Shown: one piece after another, positions 1 through 11,340 of the stretch
Layout: every line of letters begins with the position of its first letter
How positions within the stretch are numbered: the stretch's first letter is position 1
DNA from: Persicaria tinctoria
Taxonomy: Eukaryota; Streptophyta; Magnoliopsida; Caryophyllales; Polygonaceae
Assembly: GCA_037127255.1 (NCBI GenBank)
Contig: JBANSL010000013.1
Coordinates: 82,652,188 to 82,716,187 of the forward strand
DNA: 64,000 nt
Direction: 5' to 3'
Translations under genes and position numbers: made by a program
The notes under the pieces: model-generated
Told to the model about the DNA's origin: nothing
Databases searched by the model: none
Seen by the model: the letters and a program-made list of their open reading frames with translations, nothing else

Positions 1-1432
1 CTGTTTGCTAGAACTTTTGATATTATTTTGTATGTAGTAGAACACAAGCTGATAGGTCTGTAGTGATTTGTTGTTGTTGGGTGTTCACATTTGGGTATTA
101 ATGCAATAAAAGTATGGTTTATTTGTTTCAGTATTCTCCCACTAAGGAAGAAGCTTTTGACCGCTTTCGTTACAGTAGGTCCCACTATATGCCAGTATTT
201 TTTAAAGAAACCAGCCGGAAACCCATCCGGTCCGGGTGATTTTTCATTTGCTAATCCAAATATTGCCTCCTTTATTTCCGAGTTAGAAACATGTTTTGTT
301 AGGTTTTGGTTGTCCTCAATTGTTATTTCTTGGGTTATGTGATTTTCTATGTTTCTGTGTCTCGTTTGCAATGCATGTTGGGCGGTGTATCTGGATTTAA
401 AATCCTCATTAATTTTTTTTAATTTCCATATCATATGTGAGCGGTACTCCTGCCGATGTGGTAATTGATTTTATAATGTTTCTATTTCTTCTACCAGTTG
501 CAATTATGTGAAAATATTTTGTGTTTGCATCAATCGCTTTGATGTGTGTACGTTTAGCTCGTTGTCCCCAGTATTGTTTTTGAAAATTTAGGAGCGAGGC
601 GTGCTTTCTTGCAAGCCTGTTTAGTTTTGTGTCTAGGTTGGTGTCATATTGTAGGTAGAGTTGCGTTTGTATCTGTTGCATCTTGTTCTCTGTTATAGCT
701 ATTTGCCGAAAAACATGACCGAAGGTGGTTTTGCTCCGGATTTTGCTTTTCCTTTTGACTTCTTGGAGCTTTTTCGTGAGTTTGAAAAGATTTGATCCTG
801 GGTAATCCACCCCCTAGGCATCTGATACAAGTTTTTCAAAGTCCTTTCTGGACGTCCAAGCCATTTCGAATTAACTGGCTGGAGTTTTGGTCTGAAGAGG
901 TGAATGCAAGGTTTTTTGTCTTTAGGTTAGGGAACGTGTTCAGTAAGCCGGTAGTGGCTAGTCCCCGATCCAGTTTTTCATATATATTATTTTCCCCGCA
1001 TTTTCTTTTACGCCATGTGTATTTGTTCCCTATAGTTGGAAGATCAATAAGGTTGTTATTTGTGATAAATTCTGTGAGTCTCTTGAATCTTATTTGTTGG
1101 GGGATAGTGCCACCCATCTTGTCCGTGGGAGTTAGTATGTCGTTCAAATCACCAATGATTAGATATGGGTTTGCTAGGGTTGAAATTATGTTAGTTAGGT
1201 CATTCCAAAACTTGTCTTTGTCTCTCTGGTGGGGTGGTCCATAAACAAATAGAATTGTTGTTGTGAGATTTAAATGGTTGTTAACATATGTGGTTTGAAT
1301 GATTCTGTCAGTTGAAAACTCGACTTGAAAACTTTCATTATTTAAGTGTGTTGATTTCCAAAGTAGACATATTCCCCCCGACAGACCATCGGAAGGGCAG
1401 TAGTAAAGGTTATCGAATCCTGGTGCTTTCAA
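1..1432 (-). pseudogene. Decayed L1-type LINE ORF2 (endonuclease + reverse transcriptase), cut by window edge
   Basis: On the minus strand, 1432 to 836 reads as an apurinic-type endonuclease domain: LSGGICLLWKS, then IIGDLNDI with the catalytic aspartate/asparagine, then the conserved LPTIGNKYTWR block. The frame shifts near 830, continues from 810 to 409 (linker with YWGQRAKRTHIK), and shifts again near 400 into reverse transcriptase sequence including SPGPDGFPAGFFKKYW at about 240-180. The window edge removes the rest. The final endonuclease motif, normally SSDH in this family, reads SSDQ, so the catalytic histidine is lost. Two frame breaks and a missing residue mean it cannot encode an active protein. 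The layout matches the plus-strand LINE ORF2 at 8839, a relative. The zinc-knuckle ORF1 lies upstream on the same strand. Confidence 0.85.
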
Positions 1433-2648
1433 GGTCCTGTTTTAGGGAGCAGTACTCCACTTGATTTCCTGGGAACCATGGCTTACGAGGAGCTGCAATA
1501 TTCGAGGTGTCCATAGGTGCACTTTGGGTCAAGTGGAGTTTGAGTGCTTGCTCACTGAAAGGATCCTGCAGCAACAGATAAAGGTTTTGTTGCTCGAGTG
1601 GGAAAATCACTCGAGCAAAGTTAATATACAGTTTACACTTGTCTAAGTCAATTTGATGATTTGTGTAAACTAGAGTTGTACAAAACATGTGTTTCTTATA
1701 TTTATTTTGAGATGTGTTAGTGTAATTTTTCCTTGATTGGTATAAATTTGGGTATAAATTTCCCTTGCTTGAAAAACAAATGCAAGAAGTGATGTCTTTT
1801 AGATGTATGCTAAGTTTATTTGCTAACCACAGTTTGCAAATCTGATATTGACACCTAAGTGTCTGTGATAGCTGTAATGTGGTTGCAGTCACCATGAATG
1901 CAGATGTTATATGAATGAAATTGATGGAAATGGACATAAAATAGATCGTATGGTAGTGGGTGTTGTTGTGTAACAGATGGTTTGCATTTGGTTTACCCCT
2001 AAGGGTTTTTTATCAAGGAAATTGGTGAAATACTAGTGTAAAGAATCACTGGCAGTTTTTGTTGTGGATTGAGAGTTTTTATTTAGATTATAGTTATTAG
2101 TCATAGGCAAGCATGTTTGGTTGAAATGGATTTGAGTGTAGATATTGGGATTAGATAATTTAAATAGATAATGCATATAATATTTCACATTACAAGGATT
2201 ACAACCATAACAAACACTAGCAGTAGAGAGATAGATAAACCTAGGCATACATTTCTTAACTAAATTATTGTTAACTGCACGACTAAAGAGGACATGCATA
2301 CTTGGATCTAGGTGCTTACATAGCATAAGATTTTGCCAAGAATTGGGAATTAAGTGATTCACAAAAGGATGACTTGTTAATAGTTTCATCAGCTAGTGGC
2401 AAAAGGTCCCAATTCTTCTCAAAAGCTTCATCATAGACAAACTACTGGGAGGATTTGGTCCTCTTCAGGGTGGAGCTGGCAGTGTCGTCCTCACCCCCAA
2501 CAACCTTCCTTTTGATAGAGTATGAGGTTGTATGCTCCTTGAGAAGCTAGTCCATGGTTGAGAATTCCTTAAGAGTTGTGGAGTTTGAGTGCAGGGAGTG
2601 GAAGGAGGGCTCGGACAGGAGCTGAGGGCTCGGACAGGAGCTAATGCC
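1433..2648 (-). other. Inter-ORF region of the minus-strand LINE
   Basis: This lies between the LINE ORF1 (2649) and ORF2 (1432). The expected ORF2 start block (WNCRGLG-like) is not intact here; only a short out-of-frame remnant is seen near 1480. No other coding signal or RNA gene is recognised. It is probably non-coding or decayed LINE sequence. Confidence 0.4.
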
Positions 2649-4205
2649 TCAATCCAGCCTCATAGGTATCATCAACCATGGGATCATCGACCAGGTAGCT
2701 AGTCTCTTCCAGCATGTCAAAGAGGTCATCCTCTTCCTGGTTGTAGTCCAAGTAGGAAAGGGTGGTGGAGTCAACCTCAGCTCCAATCTCATTGAAGTGC
2801 TCGGGGTCAGGGAGCCAAATCCAGCCTCCACATTGTCATCATTAGAGGGTGGGTTGTTGGGACAAGGCTCAGAGTGGTTGCCTTCATCAGCCTCAGGGAA
2901 GGGAGAGCCAATGAGATCAGCAGTGGGCATATTTGGTTCATCATCTTTTAGAGCAATTAGGGTAGCAGTAGGAAATATGTAGGCAAGCTCAATGTCCTGA
3001 GCAACAGAAGCTGTAGGGTCAAGACTGAAGCTAGCTGAAGCAACAGGGCCACTAGCCAGGCCAACTGTTGCATCAGGGATACCAGTCAAGCCAACCAGAG
3101 GCAGCTGAGACACAGGAGGCTTATCAGAAGGAGCTATGATAGGGTGGGATGTGTTGGCAGCATGCTGAAAGGCCTCCCTGGAGTCTCTGGAGGAGGAAGA
3201 GGAGTTGAAGAGTGTTTCAAAAGCAATAGAAACACCCCCCTTTCCAGTAACATAGGGCTTGTTGTTGAAAGGTTTTATAGGGTTTGGAAGTCTCAAGCTC
3301 TTCCCTTTTTTTTGGACATCAGTCCATCCATCATTGGCAGTTGAGGTTTCAGCATGGTTGGGTTTCACACTGGGTTTTTTAATTGTGACTTGGATTCTTC
3401 TTTGTTTTGGAGTAAAGTGTGGGCATTGGGTGAAGAGGTGATCAGGTGAACCACAATTCCCACAACCTTCAGGGAATTCCTCAAACCAGATAATGTGGGC
3501 AGAGACCTGCTGACTGTTAACATGGATAAGAATTGTGTTTGGAACTGAACCAGCCATGTCAAGGTTAATACAAACCCTAGCATAGCGAGCAGAAGCATCA
3601 ACAGAGTGGTCATATTTGATGTAGTCACCAAACAGATTGTTCCTAAGAATGGACTCAACAACACCTGGGTTCTTGTAAATGCCAGGAATGAGGGTGATTC
3701 TGACCCACATGTCCAGAGAAGTGGTGTTCTCATGGAGTGGGTCAAAATTTGGTTTCCATGGCCTAAGGGTGATTAGTTGCCCAAGGACATGATAAGGTCT
3801 AGCTTCCCAGAGTTTTAAGATCAAGATGGTTTGAGAATCTAAGCTCAAACCAATGATTGGGAAGCTCAATGAATTCAAATTCACCAGCCAAAGCAACCCA
3901 ATCATTAGAGAACTTAGATTTTATTTTTTTTTCAGATCAATGGGTGCCCCAAAAGCACAACCATAGAGTATAGCAGTAGTTGCAAACCTTTATTTGGGAG
4001 AAAATTTTAATAGCTCGGAGTAGAAAGAGGTGAATTCGAGTTTCCCATTGTCCTTGTCATCCTTGGATGATTTGGAGGGTTTGTTGGGTTTTTTTGGTTT
4101 TGGGGGTTGGCCTGACGGCTTCCCATTTTGAGGGTTGGTAGCGGGGTTCGGAGAAGTCTCCAGGAGACTTTCCTTCCCTTTAGGGTTTTTTTTGTCGCCA
4201 GTCAT
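2649..4205 (-). pseudogene. Decayed LINE ORF1 protein with CCHC zinc knuckle
   Basis: The likely start is the ATG at 4205 (MTGDKKNPKGKE), giving a Lys/Pro-rich N-terminus to about 3990. The frame then breaks and resumes at 3905. The 3905-2649 part has a region like the DUF4283 domain of plant LINE and retroelement gag proteins, then a zinc knuckle at about residues 147-160 (CGNCGSPDHLFTQC, spacing CX2CX4HX4C), then a low-complexity Ser/Pro tail. LINE ORF1 proteins bind the element RNA and form the particle with ORF2. The order on the minus strand (ORF1 then ORF2) and the zinc knuckle support a LINE origin over a host gene. The frameshift between 3990 and 3905 makes it a pseudogene. Confidence 0.75.
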
Positions 4206-4990
4206 TGCAACTAGGTAGGTAGAGAAGAAATTGCAGAAACAGAAACTGAAAGAGTAAGCCAATATCAGAAGATTGTTAAGACTGAGAGAGAGAATGTTTT
4301 GTTGCGCATTCAATTATGAGTTTAGGGCCTTTTTATAGTAGAAGATTTGGGAAGGATGGGTTTTAGGGTTCTTGATATGCAGATATGAATGAAAATGCAG
4401 GTATCGAAAATTTCTAATAGATGCAGTGGCAGAAATTGATTTGGGGGAGATGGAGTAGAGAAGGGTAGCATACCTGTTCTTGTTCTTGGGACTGGTCAAC
4501 AGCAGGAGAATCATACGGCGCCAATGATGGCACCAAATCCACACGAGCAAGCAAAAAGCCATCAGAGACCACTAACAAACGCCCAGTTTTGTGGACGACA
4601 CCAAGAGCTTCCAGGAGACGCCCACACATAAAGTCCACGCCCGGTAAGAGAGAGAGGAGGCTTTGTCAAATCTTTGGAAGTCACAGTGGGGATCCATGGC
4701 TTGGGGAGAAGATCCAGCCTCAGAGACGGACAGAGGCAATGAGACCCTGGACCCCCCATTCCTTCGATGAGATGTGGGAGAGAACCCTTTCCCTTTTTCT
4801 TTGAAATTGTAAAGCTTAGAGTACCCGATCCAGAATTGAAATGATTTTGTGTTTATTAAAACACCATAGGTAGGTTTAGACTTGAGTAGGGGGATGATTG
4901 CCATGGCAGAAGGTCAGATTTGGTGAAATTTTGGGCGAGCAGGGTAAGGGTTTCTCTCCACAGAGAAGAGAAGGGGGCGCGTGCGTGGGC
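4206..4990 (-). other. Probable 5-prime region of the minus-strand LINE
   Basis: This sits directly upstream (minus strand) of the LINE ORF1 start. It is richer in G+C than the AT-rich DNA beyond 5000 and has only short reading frames. I infer it is the LINE 5-prime untranslated/promoter region. The true 5-prime end and target duplication cannot be set because the 3-prime end lies outside the window. Confidence 0.35.
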
Positions 4991-5545
4991 GCGTACTTTA
5001 CTGGTTTTTGGGTTTCCATAGCAAAAAACGAGTTTTTGGGTAAAAGTTTTGTTTCATTTTTCCATTTTTACGTAATGCCTTTCTTTTTAATTTTTTTTTC
5101 TTTTGCAATTATTATACACCTAACCATTTTTTATTACTGTATATATGTATAATTATTTTTGGGTCAAACATAACATAATTGTATTTTTTTTTATTTTTGA
5201 TTCACCAAATAATACATAATTTTCTTAAAAATGACTAATTAATTTTTTTTATATATAATTGGTTCAAACTTCCTCGTACATACGGACAATCTTTGTTATT
5301 TCAACGAATAATGTACAATTTTATTGATTATTATTTTAACATTCTAAAATTAATAAATATGTAAACAATCACCCTCTTACATACGAATAATTTCTGCAAT
5401 TTAAATGAATAATCTATCAAATTAAATTTAATAATATATTAAATTTAACCGAATAATCATTTTGTGTTTTTTTTGCCATTTTTTTTTGGCAATTATTTTA
5501 CTCCATATATAATTTTGGGGTTTTTTGTTAAGTGTCTTTTGGTGA
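4991..5545. repeat. AT-rich dispersed repeat, copy A (CGAATAAT family)
   Basis: This very AT-rich stretch has repeated short motifs such as ACATACGAATAAT and TTTAACCGAATAAT. It is recognisably similar, in the same order, to 22540-23170 (for example TTGATTCA followed by CAAATAATACATAATTTTCTT here and CGAATAATGTATAATTTTCTT there). An inverted relative lies at 25080-25570. No coding potential is seen. It is either a decayed transposon end or a satellite-like family. Confidence 0.5.
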
Positions 5546-5553
5546 CCGGTGAG

Positions 5554-6004
5554 TAGAGCTGGCAAAACCCGACCCGAACCCGAAAACCCGACCCGGTCGA
5601 CCCGGAACCGATTGTTTTGAACACCGATCAACCCGACCCATTTTGGACCCGAAATTCGAATAACCGATAACCGAAACTCACCCAAATCCGAATGAACCGA
5701 ACCCGATTCAACCGAAACCCATTAAGACCCGAACCCGTTACAACCGAAACCCGATATAACCCGAACTTTAAGATACATTCTAGTAAATTTTTCAAAATGA
5801 ATATTGAAATAACTGAAACCCGAGACAACCGAAACCCGAATGAACCGAAACCCGATACAACCGAAACCCGAACCCGACCCAACCAAATGACCAAATTATT
5901 AGACATTACCCGAAACCGAATGACCCGAAACCCGAATTACCCGAAACCCGAAACCCGACTAACCGAACCCGAACCCGATCCGACCCGCCCGATTGCCACC
6001 TCTA
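5554..6004. mobile_element. Non-autonomous hAT-type element with 8-bp target duplication
   Basis: The ends are imperfect inverted repeats of 12 bp, TAGAGCTGGCAA at the left and the complement of TAGAGGTGGCAA at the right, with one mismatch. The 8-bp sequence CCGGTGAG flanks both sides (5546-5553 and 6005-6012). TAGnG termini with an 8-bp duplication are the hallmarks of the hAT superfamily. The 451-bp interior is almost wholly degenerate ACCCGA/ACCGAAACCCGA repeats and encodes no transposase, so it must be mobilised in trans. A 10-bp duplication with shorter ends would also fit, because one base on each side is shared. Confidence 0.85.
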
Positions 6005-6155
6005 CCGGTGAGTGTCCATTTTTTCCAATTTTGCCCCCCTGCCTCCTCATTCCCGTTCTTTCTTCATTTTTCACGGAACCATGACCTGACACTTACCTCT
6101 TTCTCTTCTCCCATGGCTCCTTCCTCCACCGCGCCCTCTGTACAACCGAGCAACC

Positions 6156-6506
6156 ATGGCTGTCATCGACGTCGTCACCCCCCGCGTACTGGCCTTCGAC
6201 CACGGCGGTGCTATTGTTGGCGCTAGGCGGCGGCTTCCCTCTTTCTCTTCTCTGAATCCATTTTCAAGACCGTTCTCCTTGATCTCCCATTTCCAGCATA
6301 TTTTTTCGTTTCAAATTCAGGTGATTACATTCATTTCTTTCATTCTCCCACTCGAATTTCCTCTATTTGGTTCAGTTTCCTTGATTTTTTTTATTGATTC
6401 GTGTGCCCTGAATGTAAATCAAACCTCGGAAATTGGCAGGATCCGAACAGCAAACCCAGAATCGCAAGATGAACGAGGATGGAAGTTCGAGATCTCTGCA
6501 TCGTAG
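6156..6506 (+). CDS. Unrecognised short reading frame, possible gene fragment
   Basis: This 116-residue frame begins MAVIDVVTPRVLAFDHGG. I do not recognise the product. Around 6317-6451 there are a possible splice donor (ATTCAG then GTGATT) and acceptor (TTGGCAG then GATCCG), so only the first ~55 residues may be exon. That would suit a captured or broken plant gene 5-prime end lying next to the hAT insertion. It may equally be chance coding in decayed DNA. There is no hydrophobic signal or known domain. Confidence 0.2.
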   Translation: MAVIDVVTPRVLAFDHGGAIVGARRRLPSFSSLNPFSRPFSLISHFQHIFSFQIQVITFISFILPLEFPLFGSVSLIFFIDSCALNVNQTSEIGRIRTANPESQDERGWKFEISAS

Positions 6507-7089
6507 TGGGAGACAAATCAATGAACCGTTAAAATGAGATTCGATTTGTTGTTAACTATTATCGGAAATCAGTGATTCTTCGGCGGAGTAATTGTTTGAA
6601 ACTGTAAGCCAATATCTGAAAAGGAATCCTAGTGGTGAAAGATCTGGAGTGAGAGGAAGATCTGGTAGATAGGGATCCGAGGCGGCGAGTCTGATAATCA
6701 CAATCGGTCTTGGTCGCTCCTGAAGTCGCTGCTGAAGGTGCCGAGGAAGATGATGAAGATGAAGACTATTGAGCGATGGCGTGTGGTATACTGTATCATT
6801 GATTACAGCTTCTGTTCTGAATACATATATACTCCGTATAAATGAGCATTTGTATTTTAGCTAGGGTTGTATTTGGGTTGATGAATGTTGTTCTCGTGGG
6901 CCTTCTCTTCATGGGCTGGATTGGTCTCACTTTCTTGTGGGCATGTGCTACTAATGCATCATCACTATTATATTGATTCACTTTTGTTGAATTTAATCAA
7001 TAAATTAAGTTGGGGTCAATGTAACCAATATATATATAAAAAAAAAAAAAAAAAAAATTCTTAAGATTCATTTCTAAAAAAAAAAAAAA
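6507..7089. other. No gene recognised; A-rich tracts at the right end
   Basis: No domain-bearing frame is seen. Two A-rich tracts lie at about 7040-7059 and 7077-7090, directly before the 5-prime region of the plus-strand LINE. They may be the tail of an older retroposon. Confidence 0.3.
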
Positions 7090-8838
7090 ATGACTCCCCG
7101 AAAACCTAGTTTTTCCAAACAGTACGCGCCTCACGCGCCATCTCCTTCCCACTTGTGCCGCCCTCGACCGGTCGCCGTTTTCAAGGGTCCAAACCCTAGC
7201 TCCCCGCCGGCCGCCACCAGCAATCTCGCCCAAACGCCTTCTCCTGGACATCCGAGCTCCGCCTTTGACCTGCACAACCAGGTCGTCAGGAGCACAATCT
7301 TCTCTTCTGTGAGCCGCTTCCAAATCAAATCAAAAAGAAAAAAGAGTAAGAGATTAGTAATCCTCTCAAAATCCAACAAAAATTGCCTGCTTTCTTCCCA
7401 AATCCTTTGCGTGTTGAGAGCAGGCTTGAGATCCAGTATCGAATTTGTGCAAAGATGGTACAAAAAGTGGAAGGAAAAGCGCCCTTTTTTGAAGATTTCA
7501 AGTAAATCTCTAAACGGAATTCCGACTAGAAAGTCGAAGAAGACGTTCCTCACTGCGTGTGCTTTGGTGGCTCGGTGGCTCTGGCGGTGGTTTGCCCTTG
7601 GTGCGCGGCGGGTCCTCTGGTGCCTTGTCCTTTGGCGTGGCTGGGTGTTCTCCGCCCTAGTCGTGTCAGATTCTTATTTTTGGAGGTACCCTTATCAAAT
7701 TACCATTGATGGCTTGAAGGTTAGTCTCCTGTCTAGCCCTGTACTCCCAATTCGGTTCGATTCGTACACATATGCTATTATCTATATAAACCCTTGCCGG
7801 GTACTGTCAGTTTGATTATTCCGTTGCCTGCTGTGCTTGTTATCGGAGCTTTGTTTGCTTTTGGTGTTACCTCTTGTCTCAATTGTCTGTGAGGGTTACT
7901 CGCTATAGTTCTTCTTTGCAAGACTGTACTTGCTTGCTCAATATATTTTATCATATTAGTGGTTATCAACTCATCCTATTTTGTGATCAGCAATCTATGT
8001 TGCAAGAATTATTCTTACTAAGCTACTATTTTTCTAACCTGGTGTGCTTTGATTACCAATGGCACCTCAGCTTCATCATGACTTGTTGCCTACAAAGCTC
8101 ATCCTTATCAAACCTTATTTCGTTCTGTTATTTGTTGTTTGGCAAATACTATCTACTGTGGGTGGGTTTTGGTTGTCCTTGCAGGATGTGGAGTGTTGCT
8201 TGCAACACATGCGGACTATTTGTCCTTTTTCCACAACTCATTATTCTTGTGGGTTTGTTTTCGAAGATAGATTTCATTTGGCAACCACCACATGGCTCCA
8301 ACACAAAATGGGGAGATCACATCCCTACAAATGAACAACTGGTTAAACTACCTTCTAATAATATGCCACTGTTAACTTGGCTATTTAGTCCCAACTGCTG
8401 TATGAATATATGTTCTCCTTTTATTAAGTTTTATTTGCATTACCTACTATGCTGTCATTATTTTAAGGTGGATCCTTTACTCCTTATTGATTCATCTGCA
8501 CCGATCCTTGGTTTGAATAACCATTTAATTTGCAAAATTCACTTAGTTAACTTACTTTCCCTTACAAGGACATCTACCAAAGGCTTATGTTTGTCGGTGA
8601 CCCCGACTATGAGTTTATTAACCACACGTAATTGCTTGTGGACAGCTATCATCCGATTTATTAGTTGGAATTCACTGTCTACCGGTTTCCTGATTCTATC
8701 TTGTTCCTTATTATTCGTACTTCATTCTACCTTTATTTACTTGTGCATCAACTGCATCCTCGGGCTACCTTCTTGTGGCATTAACCATGCACCGTTACTT
8801 ATCTTTTATACCAAATCTCCTTTAAATATTGTTTCATT
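7090..8838 (+). other. Region upstream of LINE ORF2; no intact ORF1
   Basis: Moderately GC-rich sequence at 7090-7680 grades into AT-rich sequence up to the ORF2 start at 8839. Long open frames exist (7090-7815, 7874-8842) but contain no zinc knuckle, DUF4283-like block or other domain I recognise. By position it should be the LINE 5-prime untranslated region, perhaps with a lost or divergent ORF1. No target duplication matching the 3-prime flank at 18728 was found at its left edge. Confidence 0.35.
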
Positions 8839-11340
8839 ATGAATATAACAACATGGAATTGTCGTGGGTTAGGTCATCGAAATTTGTGGACAGCTGTTGA
8901 CACATTTTGTAAAACAAATTATATCAATGCTATAGCGCTACTAGAAACTAAGACAAATGTTTCTCCTGCAGACCATCTCTGGAAAAAAAATGGCTTTTGC
9001 AATATAGCATTTGCACCAGCTACTGGTTTTGCAGGTGGTCTTTGCTTTATTTGGAAAGACATCGCCCCTGCGGAAGGGAATATCGAACTAATTCATATTG
9101 AAGAACGATTTATACATATAAATTTCTACGATACTATCAAAGCAACTACAATTGCAGTTCTTATTACTTATGCTCCTCCTGACAACAGGGATAAAGAGGC
9201 ATTCTGGCACTCACTTATAGGTTACACAACCTCGATTTCTATTCCTATTTGTATCATGGGAGATCTCAACGATATAACGTCTCCCTCTGAGAAGTTTGGT
9301 GGTGTAATACCGAATCCCTATCGATTTCGCCGTCTTTGTTCGATTATTACCGATCTATCTCTCTGCGAGCTACCTACTATTGGGGGTAACTTTACTTGGC
9401 GTAAAAATCCCTCTGGGGATAATATGTCTAGGATTGACCGATGTCTTGTGCAGAATGATATTTTAATACAGTTTGACAACCTTTTTATTAAGAACCATGC
9501 TTTCACATCCTCTGATCACTGTCCGATTTCGGTTGACTTCAGACATGCGGTTACCATCTTAAATCGACCTTTCAAGTTCGAACTTGCTTGGACTAAACAC
9601 AGAGATTTTCAGAATATTGTAAAGCAGGCTTGGAGACTGGATCTCCCGGGCTCGTTTATGTTCAAACTTGTCCATAAAACGAAACTCCTTAAGGGACTGG
9701 CCAAGAAATGGCATAAGAAAACGTTTGGTAATATTCTTACTCAGATTACGGATTCCAATGCTCAATTAATAAGTCTTCAGCAAAGATTGTTATGTGACTG
9801 CTCATTCTCAACTCTTCAACTCCAGAAGCGTTTATTGAACAAACATGAACGACTTCTCGATTTCCAGCGTTCTTACTGGAGTCAACGAGCTAAGGTTAAA
9901 CATGTTAAATTAGCGGACATCAATTCTGGATACTACCATCGTGTTGCCTCTGTTAGAAGGAATAGGAAGGTTATAAAAACTCTAACTACCTCGGATGGGT
10001 TACATCTCACAGATTGCAGCCTAATAAAACAAGAATTTGAACGAAATTTCAAATCGCGATTTCAGTCATCAGTACCCCAATCTTTCAGTTTTGATTCTGA
10101 TCTACACGTCATTCAATCTGAAGTTTCTGATGCAGCTAATGTCGCACTCGTGGCTCCTGTGTCAAATGCAGAGATTAAAACTGCAGTTTTCTCCATAGCG
10201 CCAGATAAATCTCCTGGCCCTGATGGTATGCCTGCAGGGTTCTACCAAAAGTACTGGCATATTGTCGGGCCATCTGTCGTCAAAGCTGTTAAGAGTTTCT
10301 TTGTTACAGGTAAGCTTTTAAAGCAGATTAATCATACTTTCATTTCGCTTATTCCTAAGACGGATGATCCAACTACTGTTAATCAGTATAGGCCGATTAG
10401 CATGTGTTCAACTGTTTATAAGATTATTGCGAAAATTCTTGCCTTACGGCTAGCTCCAATTGTGGATAGTCTTATTCACCCATTACAGGGTGCCTTTGCA
10501 AAATGTCGTTCTATTCAGGATAACATCCTAATTGCACATGAAGCATTCCATTCCTTTCGTAAAAAGAAGGGCAATAGTAGATTGATGGCTATCAAGCTAG
10601 ACATGGAACAAGCTTATGACAGAATTGAATGGTCCTTTTTATACAAAACTCTGCAAAAGTTTGGATTCCATCCTAAATTTGTGGCATGGATTAAGGAGTG
10701 TGTTTCTACGGTTTCTTTCTCCGTACTAGTTAATGATGGTCCCACAAACCAATTCTTCCCACAAAAGGGCCTCAGACAAGGAGATCCGCTTTCTCCATTT
10801 CTGTTTATTCTCGCGTCTGAACTTCTAGCGCGTTCGCTTCATACAGCGTCTACCGTTGATAAGGATTTGGGTTTGAGTTTCTCTAAAAATGGCACTAAAA
10901 TTCCATTTCTAGCTTTTGCCGATGATATCATTATCTTTGCTAAGGCTACAGATTCAACTGCTCTCAAAGTTGCAACTATTGTTCAACGATATTGCTTAAT
11001 ATCAGGCCAGAAAGTAAACTTTCATAAATCAAATTTTCAAGTTTCCCCTAATGTTGGTCGAGCGACTATTTCTTCGATCTCTTCGAGATTAGGAATTTCG
11101 CACTCCACGACAATTGAAAAATATCTTGGATGTCCTATTATTAATGGACGGGCTAATAAAGAAACTTTCAATCAAGTTGTTCTAAAAACTAAGGCACAAC
11201 TTTCCAAATGGAAAGCTTCTTCGCTATCATCAGAAGGACGTAAGGTCCTAATTAAATCTAATCTCAGTGCTCAACCGACATTCCTGATGCAATCTTTTAT
11301 GCTTCCCGTTTCTATCCTTGATGAACTGGATAAGGTGTAC
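8839..11340 (+). pseudogene. LINE ORF2, N-terminal part (endonuclease and reverse transcriptase)
   Basis: Residues 1-230 form the endonuclease: TWNCRGLG at 5-12, LLETK with Glu36, MGDLND with Asp142 and Asn144, and SSDH with Asp226/His227 all present. The reverse transcriptase follows: SPGPDGMPAGFYQKYW, QYRPISMC, IKLDMEQAYDRIEW, GLRQGDPLSPFLF, then the active-site FADD with Asp695/Asp696. The frame is stop-free to the insertion point, where it meets a TGA within the first bases of the inserted LTR. The endonuclease nicks target DNA and the RT primes on the nicked end. All visible catalytic residues are intact, but the ORF is cut after about 834 residues, so the RNase H part is lost from it. 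Confidence 0.92.

Noticed and set aside
6707..6773. Short acidic frame ending EEDDEDEDY
   Set aside because: Only about 21 residues with a stop close upstream; no partner exon could be shown.
7874..8842. A 322-residue frame upstream of LINE ORF2
   Set aside because: Composition is AT-driven and hydrophobic without any domain; it overlaps the real ORF2 start and shows no ORF1 features.
9318..9765. Minus-strand frames inside the LINE
   Set aside because: They are shadows of the ORF2 coding sequence on the other strand.
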